Of a stretch of 64,000 nt of DNA, positions 23,763 to 35,396 are shown piece by piece. The stretch is taken from the NCBI RefSeq assembly GCF_023973825.1, contig NC_090127.1, positions 1,336,001 to 1,400,000 on the forward strand, given 5' to 3'. How positions within the stretch are numbered: position 1 is the first letter of the stretch; the number at the start of each line of letters is the position of its first letter. The stretch is from Plasmodium brasilianum. Lineage: Eukaryota > Apicomplexa > Aconoidasida > Haemosporida > Plasmodiidae. The position numbers and the translations under genes were made by a program. The notes beneath the pieces are model-generated. The model was not told where the DNA came from. It was given only the letters and a program-made list of their open reading frames with translations, and made no database searches.

Positions 23763-24311
23763 AAAGTAACATAAAAAAGTTCTATAAAAATGCAACATTT
23801 CATTAAACAACTTTGTAAGTACGCATTCGGACAAATCTGCAAAATGGAAGAATAGAAATGAGTTGCAAGTAAATGTAACTGTTCGCATGTGTGTAAATAT
23901 ATTTATATATTGTATATATGATTATATTTTTGCTTTTCTGTATTCATGTGCACAATAATGCGGGGGTGATATGCGACGATATATTAAGAGTCCGTTAATA
24001 TATATATATACATTTTTTTTCTTTTTTTTTCATATAGAGAACGAATTCTCCTGTAATGTGCATAATTTATTTTCTTTAATTTTGATATATAGAGTGCCTA
24101 TAGATTACACAAATGTGTAGAAAGGCAAGTGTATCTATTTTGCACACCTGTAAATGAAATAATTATTTCATGCATTCATTTCTTCACATGTTCATTTGTT
24201 CATTTATTCATTTTTTTTTTTTTTTTTTTGTCTAATATTGACCATACGAAATCCTCGAATTGGTTGAGCTCAATGTTTTGCACATTTCTTTAGACACAAA
24301 GAAAAAAAAAA

Positions 24312-25728
24312 ATGTCCGAAACATCAACTTGCCCAATTAACGATTTCTTTGATATAGATGAAGAAAACGACTTGGATGAACTAAAAAAGGAAGATACTCA
24401 AATATATAGAGGAACTTTTTTATCTTATATTTATAGGCAGTTCGAATTTTGTTGTACAACATTTTTCGATGAGTTAGAAAAGAAAAATAAAAAAAAAAAT
24501 ATTACATTAAAGAAAAATTTTTTTGAAGATTACGATAAAAGCAAAAATGACACTTGTCAGTATCGTGTCTTTGATAAAATACTTAAAAAAAATGGAGACT
24601 TGATTAAAGAAGTACCGTTAGATTCGAAATATTTTAGCCCTCATGTAACATATGCAACTATGAATATAAAAGTATTTCGTTTTTCCTCATATTTTAGAGA
24701 AATCTACATAAAGGACATTTGCGCAAATACATATATAAATACATATATATGTGTGTTTATGTGTTGATATATTAATTATACCTGTGTATATACTGCAAAA
24801 GGGGAGAATACGTATATGTCCGAAATGAAATATGCTGCATACGTTATAAATTTATTTTCATCATTTTGTTTTTTCACTTTTTCACTTTTTCACTTTTTCG
24901 CTTTTTCAATTTTTCAATATTTCACTTTATTCCCGTTTCTTCTTCTCCTAGGCAGACTGGTGTGAATGCGCGCACGAAATAGATATAGAGTTAAATATGG
25001 AAGAAGTACGGTTTTGTATTTTTAACTTTTTTTTGAAAATGTACAGGTCTGAAACGAGAGACAAAGACCTACTATTATCTATTATTTTAGAATGTTTATA
25101 CTGTAGGAAAGATTTTAAAAAAGAAATCCAATGTCAAAAAGCTAAATTAAAATTTTTAAAAGAAATTAAAAGTATAGAAATTAACAACTTTAAAGAGTCC
25201 TTAAATGAATTAATTACTATAATTGAAAATACCAATTTTGTACAAATTAATAGATATAAAAGTAGTGAAAAGTTTTATTTTAAATTATATATTATCATAA
25301 ATATAAAATACCCATATGGAATTTACTTATATAATTGTGATGAAGCATATGATATAGTTCTTATTGATTGTAATACTGATAATAATAACAAGCCCAAAAT
25401 TATGAGCTTCTTTTCATTGAGAAAGTTTGTATCCTTTCTCAATAGTATACATTCTATTCATTTTACTGATGAAAATACCCATGATTCATTCCCCATCGTC
25501 GTTTATGAGTCCAGGGAGTGCTATGCTTTATCAAATAATAATTTATTTCTTAAATCTAGCGCGTGCAAAAAAAAAAAGAAGAAATTTCAAAAAAGTAACA
25601 TTTTAAATGATCAAAAAGAACATGAGGATAAAGATGAAGATGAAGATGAAGAAGATACAGATATGCAAAATGAACAAGGTGTAGATAAATGTGATAAATA
25701 TAGCAACTTTCAACAAGAAATAAGATAA
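24312..25728 (+). CDS. Unknown two-exon protein, acidic C-terminus
   Basis: I do not recognise this protein. Exon 1 (24312-24671) encodes 120 residues from MSETSTCPINDF. A 280-base intron runs from donor AAA|GTATTT at 24672 to acceptor CTCCTAG at 24951. Exon 2 (24952-25728) joins in phase 0 and adds 258 residues, giving ...YATMNIK-ADWCECAHEIDI.... The product of 378 residues has a mixed, globular-looking middle rich in Cys, Tyr and Phe, then a Lys run and an acidic tail of Asp-Glu repeats (EDKDEDEDEEDTDMQ). There is no signal peptide or membrane segment. Reading exon 1 through would end in a low-complexity tail (CANTYINTYICVFMC), and exon 2 has coding sequence upstream of its first ATG, which both favour the splice. 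Confidence 0.8.
24869..24928 (+). repeat. 8-bp TTTTTCAC array in intron, next to acceptor
   Basis: About seven copies of TTTTTCAC (with TTTTTCGC, TTTTTCAA and TATTTCAC variants) lie in the intron of the 24312-25728 gene and end about 23 bases before the CCTAG acceptor. The array is pyrimidine-rich and so enlarges the polypyrimidine tract of that intron. Confidence 0.8.
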
Positions 25729-26473
25729 TCGATATAGAAAAAAAGCTTATAATCCTTTAATAATAATAAAGCGTAAAAGAGGTAGAAAAGGCATATTGAC
25801 ACAATTGCAAAAAAGACCTTTCCAATCATTTTTTCAAATAAACGTCTCCTTTTTTTTGCGACGAAAATGGTACATGTATGCGTATATGCAAAAATAAGTA
25901 CATATAAGCATACATATATATATGTGTATGTATGTGCGCACCTGAGTACTCGTTTTAGTATGGTTTATTTTATGATTATCTTTAAATGTTACTCACATAA
26001 TGTAATGAGACTTAAATCTAAGTCTCTATAAATCACGAAAATTTTAATTTATATAAAATATTTAAAATGCAGTAAACCTCATTAAAAAACACGTCCTAAA
26101 TATTTAGAAGCGCAAAAAAAAAAAAAAAAAGAAGCATAACATAAAAACCGGCAATTAATGAAGGTACTCTTAATTTTTTGCAAATTTAGATGCACCCGCA
26201 AGAATGTACATATATAAAACCATGCAAGCATACAAGCTTTACACACATACATATCTACTTACATGCACACGTTCATCGGTAATTCGGATTTGTTTGTTCT
26301 AAATTGTCAGCATGTTCTCATCAAATGCTAACCACATAATATACGAGGTCAAGTTAATTACGCACAAATAATAGAATTGTTAATTAATACATATATTATT
26401 ATATATATACTCTCTGTAAGGGGTTATGGTAGGAAAAAAAAGAAAAAAAATTTTTTTTTTGATTTATGAATTA
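25729..26473. other. Convergent gap before PPPK-DHPS
   Basis: This holds the 3' UTRs of the unknown gene and of PPPK-DHPS. It has an A run near 26115-26130 and scattered TA repeats. No gene was seen. Confidence 0.6.
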
Positions 26474-29094
26474 TTACGATTCGTGTATTTTTGTAAGTAC
26501 ATCTAAAACTGCCTTAGTTTCTAGTACGTCATGAACCCTTATTAAGTCTACCTTCTTGTAATAACTGTACGAGGCAATGGCTAATCCTCCTAGGTTGAAG
26601 TGAAAGGATAAAAAAAGAAGAAATATATATATAACATATAAATGTACGTATGTATGCATATATATGGGACACATATTCAGAACAAATAAACATCAATGTG
26701 TGAAGCTAAAAATGCTCGTGGAAAAAAAAAAAAAAAGAGGTCTCTATGCAATTACCACATATATTTTTCTGATATGGCAGCTGGTCTTTATCCTTGCGCA
26801 TGTAGTTCACCTTAAACAACCATTTTTTCGATTTATCATTTTCATTGTCATTTTTATCATCATAAAAATTCAATTTCTCCCTATTTATTACACCATTGTG
26901 ATCATCCATACAATGTGCAATAAATCTTTTTCTTGAATAACCAATGAAAAGAGGATAGTCATCATAAACATGAATATCCTGTAACAGTTTAATTGACTGA
27001 TCATGCTTTTTTGCAAATCCTAAACCTACATCAAATAATATTCTATAACGAGGTATTCCATTTAAAACAAGAAAATTTAATCTATTTTCTAAATAAGTTT
27101 TAATATCATAAACAACATCATTATAATCTGTTAACTTATCCATTGTATGTGGATTTCCCCTTTTATGCATTAAAACAACAGTGTAAAATTTATTTTCTTT
27201 TTTTAATAATTTTATTATTTCTGGGTTATTTGTGCATGCGCTAATGTCATTTAAAATATCAACTAAATCATTTTCAACACACTCTTTAAAAACATTATAA
27301 TTTACCGTATCAATACTTATTATCGGTTTTATTCTGTCTATTTTTTCTAAATTCTGTTCATCTACTTCTTTCATTTTGTATTTTATTTCGTTCCATTTTT
27401 TTTTAAATAATGTTAAAACGGGTATAACTAAATCTCTTTCACTAATACTAGGATTTGGAATAACATAAGGAGCAGACGACTCTCCTCCTATATCTATTAC
27501 ACTTGCCCCTTCATTTATCATTTCAAACATTCTTTCCACAGCTTTGGTTGGATTAACAAATAAACCTCCATCAGAAAAAGAATCATAATTTACATTTAAT
27601 ATACCAACTATATTTGTTTTCTCCTTTAAATAAGATACCTCATCTTTTAATACATACATTCTTCTATTAAACTCCTTGATATTTATATTATATGTCTCTT
27701 TAAAATTTCTAATAAAATTCAAATACAATGTGTTTATCGTATCTTTTAATACAATATGTTTATAATTAGGTATTATATCATTTAAACATAATAATATGCT
27801 ATATCTATATTTTGTGTATAAATGAGGAATACTTAGAAATTGTATCTTATTTTTTATTCTTTCAATTGCTTCAATGTGTCTATTGTTATTCCTGTCAATG
27901 TTAATATATGTTGTGATAACTTTGTATATATATTCTTTTTCTAATTCTAAATTTTCCATAAAAATGGTATAGTTATTAAAAAATAAAATATCTATGTCTA
28001 TCCTACGTTTTTCAAATCTTTGTATATCTTTTAAATCTTCCCTTTTCATTATCTGCTCTATATATTTTATAATTACTAACATGCTAAGTGGGTCATCAAT
28101 AAAAGTTCTAACCACAACAGTTAAATTAAAAAAATAATTCGTGTAATATTTATTTTTAAATTTCTCCAGATTATTTTTCATTGTTTCATCTTGCGCTTTT
28201 AATTTATTTTTAGTTTTCAATTCATATTCATGCACACTAATTTCTTTCAACATATTCTCATTTAATTTTTCATTTTTCATAAATTTCTCAAGTTCATTAC
28301 ATTCGTAAATTAAATTGTCGCTCTCTTTATATTTCGACTCCCCTAGTGTACTTAACAATTCTTTAATCCATTTAATGTCACTTTCATATTCTACTTCTTT
28401 CACGGATTTTACTATTTGCTTTTCAGCTAGTGCGATGTACTCCGGGACGGTTTCGTATATGTAGGAACTATTAATAATTTTACCTTACATGATAAGAAAA
28501 GAAAAAGAGAACAAATGGGGTAACATATTGGGGTCAACAAATGGAGTAAAATATTGGGGTCAACAAATGGAGTAAAATATTGGGGTCAACAAATGAGGTA
28601 AATACATGTAACAAAAAAATTGGATAAAAAATAGGGGTAAAAACATGGTGTAAAAAATTTTGGTAAAAAAATGAGGTAAAAGAATTAGATCAAAAAATGT
28701 TTGCATAATATAATACATTTATTACGAAATCCACATTTTCAGGAGAACATATGTTTACAAGTACGGATTGATACATGTAACTTTTTTTTTTTAAGGGGGT
28801 CATACGAATAATATATTATACGCCTTACCCTACACACATGCACATGTACAAATACATAAATATACTCATGCTAACATACATACATATATATATCTTATCA
28901 TGTAAGGTTTTTCACTCTATCTGTTGGATATATTTCTTTTTCTATTTTTTATACTAACCAAAATACTTTTCTGTCAAATACAGTGCTGTTTCTATAATTG
29001 TTACAGAATTCCTTTTGTCATTTGTTCCGAAATTTAAAACAGCTATGTTCTTCATATTATTCCGAGAATTTGTCATCTCTTCGATAACAGCCAT
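26474..29094 (-). CDS. PPPK-DHPS: Bifunctional HPPK-DHPS, folate pathway
   Basis: Two consecutive folate-synthesis steps: pyrophosphorylation of hydroxymethyl-dihydropterin, then condensation with p-aminobenzoate. It is the sulfadoxine target. Exon 1 is 29094-28959 (MAVIEEMTNSRNN..., then NIAVLNFGTNDKRNSV), exon 2 is 28483-26756, exon 3 is 26589-26474 (GLAIASYSYYKKVDLIRVHD to KIHES). Introns are 475 and 166 bases; both junctions split a Gly codon (G|GT, G|GA). The sum is 660 codons, 659 residues, against 706 in P. falciparum; the HPPK-DHPS linker is shorter. HPPK shows NYFFNLTVVVRTF and DIDILFF; DHPS shows GILNVNYDSFSDGG, DIGGESSAPYV, KPIISIDT-like, LNDIS, MHKRG and GYSRKRFIAHC. Residues matching the known resistance sites 436, 437, 540, 581 and 613 are S382, A383, and K, A, A in HTMDKLT, GLGFAKKH and RFIAHC: the drug-sensitive type. 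Confidence 0.96.
28512..28603. repeat. 26-bp tandem array in DHPS intron 1
   Basis: Three full copies of a 26-base unit (CAAATGGAGTAAAATATTGG plus GGTCAA) start at 28512, 28538 and 28564, followed by a partial copy; weaker relatives run on to about 28690. The unit is more G-rich than normal intron sequence. It lies just inside the 3' end of intron 1 of the PPPK-DHPS gene, which is read from the other strand. Confidence 0.85.
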
Positions 29095-29922
29095 GTTATC
29101 GTTTTTCTTATTTTTTTACCCTTTGACAGAAATGATATTAACTTCTTCCCTCTTAGTAGCGGTACGACTTTTTTTTTTTTTTTTTTTTCTCCTTATCGAT
29201 ATATAATGTACTTATAAAAGTTAATAGGTAAAAATTTTGTATAAAGACTCAGTTATTTCGAACATTAGAAGGCATCACAAAAGAAAGAACATGTATGTAT
29301 AAATGTATACATACGATATATATATATATATGTACTTTTATAATTTTTTTTTTGTGATAGAGGCTTTCTTCTTTTATTTAGCTTGATGTAGAATGTATTT
29401 TCGTGAAGGGTGAAGGTAATGTTTGTTAAAATTTATTGACACTATTTATTTCCTTTTTTTCCTCTTTTTTTGGTCGTTTTTTTAGAATCTTTTTATAATA
29501 TTTTATATTACATAATATCGTATTATTTTATATTTATTTTAATAAAATTTTTTTAAAAAGTGAGATTAAAAATATATTGTGATATATCAAAGATAACTCA
29601 GATAACACTAAATGCACATTAATTTTCTACATAAAAAAAATAAGTGACAGGGAAGCAGTTAGTCCTATTATTTAGTGCATAGGTTTAGCTACGAAATAAG
29701 AAAATAACTGAATAACTAAATAAGAAGAGAGCTTCTTTTTTAATTTTCCATATTTATTATTTATTTTATTTTTCTTTTACCATTAAGGGGGGAGGGTGGA
29801 AAAAATACATATATATGTGTATATGATATATGTGCTTTGTTCATATGAATGCCTCCACGTACTAAATAAATGTTTATAACGGATACCTAAATTCTATAAT
29901 TATTACATTCCTTTTAGAAAAT
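29095..29922. other. Divergent promoter region, DHPS and small gene
   Basis: The 5' ends of PPPK-DHPS and of the six-exon gene face away from each other here, so both promoters should be inside about 830 bases. Poly(T) at 29168-29188, short (TA)n at 29318-29332. An acceptor-like CTTTTAG at 29911-29917, six bases before the small gene's ATG, could end a 5' UTR intron. Confidence 0.5.
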
Positions 29923-31061
29923 ATGGACGCAAATATCCTTTATGATTTATACAAATCGTTCTGCTGTTATAAGAGTATACAAAAAATAAACCATTTTGTA
30001 AAAGCCAAGTAAAAGGAACACATAATAAAGATGATTGAGAAAAATAGGTGTTTACATATATTTGTGCATGTATATATATATGTGTATATACGTACATATG
30101 TATATGAGTACATATCCCTAAAATTTTTGCTTTTCACTAATACTGAAGTTGCATTAATTTAAAGACTATAATATTGTTATTAATAACCCCTTTTTATTTT
30201 AGTAAAGAAAAGATAAATCCCGATGAGTTAAAAATTATAAATGAAAACAAATTTATCTCTCATACGGTTGCCATTCTAATGGCATTAGGTAAACTCATAA
30301 TACAGTGCATTACCTTATTAATATTTGTATACACATGTTGCACATTTATATAAATGTACAGGCAAATGTCGGATGTGTTTGCGTATGATAAATATTTGTA
30401 TATATATATATATATATATATTTTTATAGGTATACAGGCATCTTTCTTTAAATTAGGCAAAATGAAATATTTTATTTTCAGGTTTATATCTTTTAATATT
30501 TGTTACTTATAATAGAAAAACTTTTTTATATTTTTTACTCTGAAATGTAAATATTCTTTCTTATCTCCATATCATTTTTCTTTTTTCTTATTACGCATTT
30601 TTTAGGCCTTTTTTACCAAACTTTTTTGGAATAATAAGTAATCAAACGTGAAGCAAAAAAAAAAAAAATCGCTATATTGTAGTTTGTTTATATTACACAT
30701 AATTGTATATATATATATGTATATGTATGTATAAAAATAAAGACCCATACACCTATTTTACGTATTCCCGTAGCATCTTGCTCCTTCCTGTATATTCATA
30801 ATTTGTATCTTAGTCGCAATACCATTAGTAAATTGATTCAACTAAATTTAAAACATTTCAATAACAAAGGTATATGCAGCTTCGTCGACGAAATGTAAGA
30901 ACGTATAAAAGGAACAACATAATGCTTATTAATTTTCTTTTGCATACATATAAAAAAAAGTATATAATATATATGCAATCATTATATTTTTATTTGATTT
31001 GTCTAGGTATAAAAGGGAAGAACCAAATGATTATTTAAATTTAACGAAGAAAGTATTTTAA
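29923..31061 (+). CDS. Small six-exon membrane protein, unknown function
   Basis: None of the exons is long enough to be noticed alone. Exons: 29923-30008, 30203-30288, 30430-30481, 30606-30637, 30774-30894 and 31007-31061. Every intron is GT-AG, all phases agree, and the sum is 432 bases, 143 residues plus stop. The protein starts MDANILYDLYKSFCCYK, has two hydrophobic stretches (SHTVAILMALGIQASFF and FRPFLPNFFGIITSCSFLYI) joined by a short basic loop, and ends LNLTKKVF. There is no signal peptide. Two close helices with a basic linker recall small mitochondrial membrane proteins such as OCIA-domain proteins, but the likeness is weak. Reading through the last donor gives a stop after two codons, so the last exon could be optional. 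The gene model is strong; the function is unknown. Confidence 0.82.
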
Positions 31062-31682
31062 AGATTGTTCCACTAAATTATAGTAAAAATATATTTTTTT
31101 CTTTTTTCATGTTGGTACATTACATTTTTTTTTCTTTTTCTGTAACATTATGGTAATATATATATATGTATACTCTGTAACCAAATCTTATTGATTTATT
31201 CTTCCATTCCTTGCATAATATTTAAAAAGGTAAAAATATAAAAATGTATTTTAATATTCTTTAATAATCCCCACCCATCAACAAAATAATAGTACTAAAT
31301 TAACAGAAAAATATTAATGATAAAAACTATAACAGTTATATATAACAGGAAAGTATGAAACTTACCCCTCTTGTATATAAAAAAAACTTATGTTACACAC
31401 TTTTGAATTGTGTTAATAATAAAATAAAGTTGTGTATGGAATGATTGTTTAAATCTACATAAAGTTTGATATTTTTAAATTAGAAATTTAATGTATAGAT
31501 TTAAAAAAAATATGTATACATTATATATATATATATATTTGTACACATTCAAATTTATAGACTTAACTATTTGGATCATTTTCTTTTTGTTACTCATGTA
31601 ATTTGTATTTTAATTTAATTATGCTGTTTTTTTTATACACATTTAATTTTATACATATCTATATGTATAGTTATATTTAGAG

Positions 31683-31720
<38 letters not shown>

Positions 31721-32053
31721 GTATATATTTTAATATTTATATATATTTGTGTATGTCCATATATATTCGCATGTTTATATATATTCGTACGTTTATATAC
31801 ATTAGTATGTGTATATATATCTGTATATGTACGTATGTATAAATATGCAAGTTGTAAAAATGATAATAGTATTTATTGATATATCATATGCATTAATATG
31901 AAAAAATGAAAAAATGAAAAAAAAAGGTTGATATAATATATATTTTTTTACAAATTGTTTTATGAAGTAATATTTTAAAATTAAAATATCAAACTTAAAA
32001 ACAATTATAATTTTTAACACTAGTACGAACATATATATATATATATATGTGTC

Positions 32054-32092
<39 letters not shown>

Positions 32093-32693
32093 TTATGCAA
32101 TATTACTCATAAAATGTTAATAAATGTATGTACTCAAAATAAAAAATAAAATGTTTTATGGTATGTATTAATAAAAATTAAGCACACATAGGTTTAACAT
32201 ATATAAACAAAAAGGGTAACTCCATATGCAAGTTTTTTTAATGATGTACATGACGTGAAAAACTCTGTTCTTGTTAGATCTGCTTGTTTGTCTGTTTTGC
32301 TCGTCTTCGCGTGTCTTTTTGGTCAGAATAGTTTTCGCTTCTGAATTTAGTTAAAATTTTTTTTTTTCTTTTTTTTTTTTTTTTTTGTAAAAGGGATATA
32401 ATGATTAAATTATCACGATAGTAAAATGCAACTTTAGGCATTTTTTGAAGTAAAAAAAAATAAGAAAATAAATAGATTGATTGATAAACTGATACACATA
32501 TATATAAATGGATAGATATATAAATAGATAAAAAAATTGGCACATATATATATAAATAGAAAAAAAGGTATATACATAAATAGATAGAAAAATAAATCCA
32601 TACATAAATTGATACTTGGATAAATGGTTGCAGATCTTGCAAAAAGGTAGCAAAAATATATAATATACAAAACACACAAAGAACTGTACTTCT
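31062..32693. other. Convergent gap before DBP1
   Basis: Two 3' UTR regions. It has (TA)n runs near 31685-31718 and 32035-32090, poly(T) near 32356-32388, and a degenerate ATAAATAGATA repeat near 32460-32600. The ORFs here are Ile/Tyr strings from that repeat. No gene was recognised. Confidence 0.6.
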
Positions 32694-35396
32694 TTACCAA
32701 TTGTCGGCGTTGTCATCTGTGTTTTGAAAAACGCCTCTTTTAAAATCTTGGTCTCCAGAGATGCTACTGTTATAATTATTGTTGAATTTATTCTGATTAA
32801 AAGGATTAACATTAGCAGAATTATTGTTGAAGGGGTTATTATAATTGCTATTTCCATACATATTATTGTTAAATGGGTTACTTGGAAAACCACCATTCCC
32901 ACCCATGTAATTGTTATTATTGTATGGATGGTTATTATTAAATGAGGGATGCTGATTATAACCTTTGTTATTGTTAAATGGGTTACTAGTATAATTATTA
33001 TTATTTCCACTATTATTCATATTCCTCTGATCCATCGGGTTTATCATACCACCATGATTAGGACTATTATTATAATTACTATTATTATACCTTGAATAAT
33101 TTCCTTTATTCTTCATAGACTTATATCTGTAATTTCGATTCGCCTTGGCACTCGCAGTATACCTCATAACTAAGTTTAGAAACCAACGAGGTATAAACTG
33201 ATTACACTCTTCTAAAGTTGCTAACAAATCTTTAAAAATATTCTTATTGTCATCATTTACAAACGAGGTGGCAATACCAATATTTCCAGCTCTTCCTGTT
33301 CTTCCAATACGATGGATATAATCATCTATATTACTAGGTAAATCAAAGTTAATTACATGTTTAATATTAGATATATCTAATCCTCTTGCTGCTACATCTG
33401 TTGCTACTAACAAATTTTTAACTCCTCTCTTGAATAATTTCAAAGCTCTCTCTCTCTCATCTTGACTTTTGTCTCCATGTATACATACAGAATTTAATTT
33501 TTGATTGTTCAAAAATCTCTCGATAATATCGGCTTTTCTCTTTGTTTCAACAAATATAATAATTAATCCATTATTATTTTCTGATAACAATTTTAATAAA
33601 TAACTGCATTTATTTTCTTCTTCTATGTATACTAAATTTTGCTTAATATACTCGTTTGTACTACCAACTTTTCCTACTAATAAAAAGGTGTAATTCCATA
33701 AATATTCTTTTGCAAGTACTTGAATTTCTTTTCTGAAAGTTGCACTAAACATTATGGTCTGTCTTTTTACAACATCATTACAATATTTCTTATATTCTAC
33801 TTTATTTTCACTTATATATGCATCATTATCATTTCCTGGCATATCATAGTCATTTACTATGCTTCTAATTTGTGGTGAAAAACCCATATCTAGCATCCTA
33901 TCTGCTTCATCCAATACTAAAAAGGAGGTAAGGAATAATCGTATTTTTCTTTTTTCCAAAATATCATTAAGTCTTCCGGGAGTAGCAACTATTATATCTG
34001 CACCTTTATCTAAATTATTTAATTGCGTTTTTATATTACTTCCTCCGTATAAAACTACTGGTCTAATTCCTGTTTCAAAGCAAAATTTTTTGGCATCGTA
34101 AAAAATTTGTACTGCCAATTCTCTTGTAGGTGCCAAAATTAAACATATGGGTAAACAAACTCTATTATAATAATAGTTTGAATTTTTATTATTTTCTTCA
34201 TAAAAACTATGTTTCGGAGGTTCATTTAGTAACATATGATTAATAATTGGTAATAAATATCCCGCAGTTTTTCCACTACCTGTTTGAGCCACTCCAATTA
34301 AATCATTTCTGTTCATAATTATACTTAAACTATATTTTTGAATTGGTGTAGTTTTATCATATTTAACCTTCTTTATATTAGCTAATAACAAATCATGTAA
34401 ATTTAGACCTGTGTCATCAAAACTTTCTATCGGCATAATATTCTCGCTATTATAACCTTTTATTTCTACAGGTATACTATTATATAAATCAAAGTTTACT
34501 CCTTTTTCACTATTTACGTTAGAATATATCTCTTCTTCTTTTTCCGGATAATATCTTCTGTTATCTCTATTTGCCCATGCAGTCTTCGGGATATTGAAAT
34601 TTCTATTATATCCATAATTTCCTCCTCCAATTCGGTTATAATTCATCCTATTAAAATTATTCCTGTTAAAATTTGGTTGGTTTCTAAGCATGGGAGGTTT
34701 ATATCTTGGTTTCTCTGAGTTATAATTACTACTCTCATTGTTACTATTGTTTCCATTATTGTTTACGCTAGTGCTATTGTTATTATTGTTGTTGTTACTT
34801 CGCATATTATTCGAAATTAACTCGTTCTCAATGTTATTTTTATTCACATTGCTTCCCATAAAATTGTTGCTCCCTCCTTTCTTCTGTTGTTGCTGCATAG
34901 TGTTGAGATTCTTCTGATTACTCTGGCTATTCTGATTTTCCTGATAGTTATTATTCCCAAATTTCTTTTTATAATTTTCTTGGTTCACACCACCAATATA
35001 ACTACTGCCATTGTTATTGCTGTTTCCACTCTTATCTGCATAATTCACGTAATTTCTTGCACCTTCTGAGTTTCTTAACGAATTATCATTAATAACAAAT
35101 CCATCTTTATTAATATTTCCTTCATAATATTTCCTGTTCCCTCCACCTCCACTAACGGTCATCATATTATTATTATTATTATTACCCTCTCTTTTATTTC
35201 TTATTTGGTTAAGTACCTGTACATCTGTACCTTCTCCAACAGAATTACTTCCTTTGTTATTATAAGATGAAGATTCGTTCATATTAGGCATATAATTACC
35301 CCTTAAATAACTGCTTCTTTCATCTTCATTTTTGTTAAAATTCGTACTTACTATATTATTGTTATTGCAATTCATAGTTGAACAACTTATGCGCAT
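32694..35396 (-). CDS. DBP1: DEAD-box RNA helicase, Ded1/DDX3 type
   Basis: ATP-dependent RNA helicase of the Ded1/DDX3 group, expected to remodel mRNA for translation initiation. It is a single exon of 900 codons. Residues 1-320 are Asn/Ser/Gly-rich, with RGG-poor, R/Y/N-rich patches (RNQPNFNRNNFNRMNYNR). The helicase core has every motif: Q motif (TTPIQKYSL), I (AQTGSGKT, residues 370-377), Ia (PTRELAVQ), Ib (TPGRL), II (DEAD, 496-499), III (SAT), IV (IIIFVETKRKAD), V (VATDVAARGLD) and VI (HRIGRTGRAG). The tail is Asn-rich with NPFNNN repeats and ends DDNADNW; Ded1/DDX3 proteins also end in Trp. The start MRISCSTMNC has no in-frame competitor upstream that I could see. The name DBP1 follows the P. 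falciparum gene at the same place, as I recall. Confidence 0.95.
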   Translation of the reverse strand: MRISCSTMNCNNNNIVSTNFNKNEDERSSYLRGNYMPNMNESSSYNNKGSNSVGEGTDVQVLNQIRNKREGNNNNNNMMTVSGGGGNRKYYEGNINKDGFVINDNSLRNSEGARNYVNYADKSGNSNNNGSSYIGGVNQENYKKKFGNNNYQENQNSQSNQKNLNTMQQQQKKGGSNNFMGSNVNKNNIENELISNNMRSNNNNNNNSTSVNNNGNNSNNESSNYNSEKPRYKPPMLRNQPNFNRNNFNRMNYNRIGGGNYGYNRNFNIPKTAWANRDNRRYYPEKEEEIYSNVNSEKGVNFDLYNSIPVEIKGYNSENIMPIESFDDTGLNLHDLLLANIKKVKYDKTTPIQKYSLSIIMNRNDLIGVAQTGSGKTAGYLLPIINHMLLNEPPKHSFYEENNKNSNYYYNRVCLPICLILAPTRELAVQIFYDAKKFCFETGIRPVVLYGGSNIKTQLNNLDKGADIIVATPGRLNDILEKRKIRLFLTSFLVLDEADRMLDMGFSPQIRSIVNDYDMPGNDNDAYISENKVEYKKYCNDVVKRQTIMFSATFRKEIQVLAKEYLWNYTFLLVGKVGSTNEYIKQNLVYIEEENKCSYLLKLLSENNNGLIIIFVETKRKADIIERFLNNQKLNSVCIHGDKSQDERERALKLFKRGVKNLLVATDVAARGLDISNIKHVINFDLPSNIDDYIHRIGRTGRAGNIGIATSFVNDDNKNIFKDLLATLEECNQFIPRWFLNLVMRYTASAKANRNYRYKSMKNKGNYSRYNNSNYNNSPNHGGMINPMDQRNMNNSGNNNNYTSNPFNNNKGYNQHPSFNNNHPYNNNNYMGGNGGFPSNPFNNNMYGNSNYNNPFNNNSANVNPFNQNKFNNNYNSSISGDQDFKRGVFQNTDDNADNW

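Larger units (their letters stand above)
21533..24311. other. 2.8 kb divergent promoter region with repeats
   Basis: This lies between the 5' ends of the cullin and the unknown gene at 24312. It carries a pyrimidine CCTT-type tract (22003-22090), an AATAAAATAAT repeat (22345-22430) and a 15-bp tandem array (23643-23760). The rest is AT-rich with poly(T) runs such as 23482-23498 and 24210-24229. No gene was recognised. Confidence 0.6.

Noticed and set aside
23581..23842. Two overlapping minus-strand ORFs with FNLFH-like and FILIC-like periodicity
   Set aside because: Both are open only because the 15-bp tandem unit is a multiple of three.
32405..33010. Minus-strand 201-residue ORF overlapping the DBP1 end
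   Set aside because: It is another frame of the DBP1 Asn-rich tail followed by ATAAATAGATA repeat sequence.
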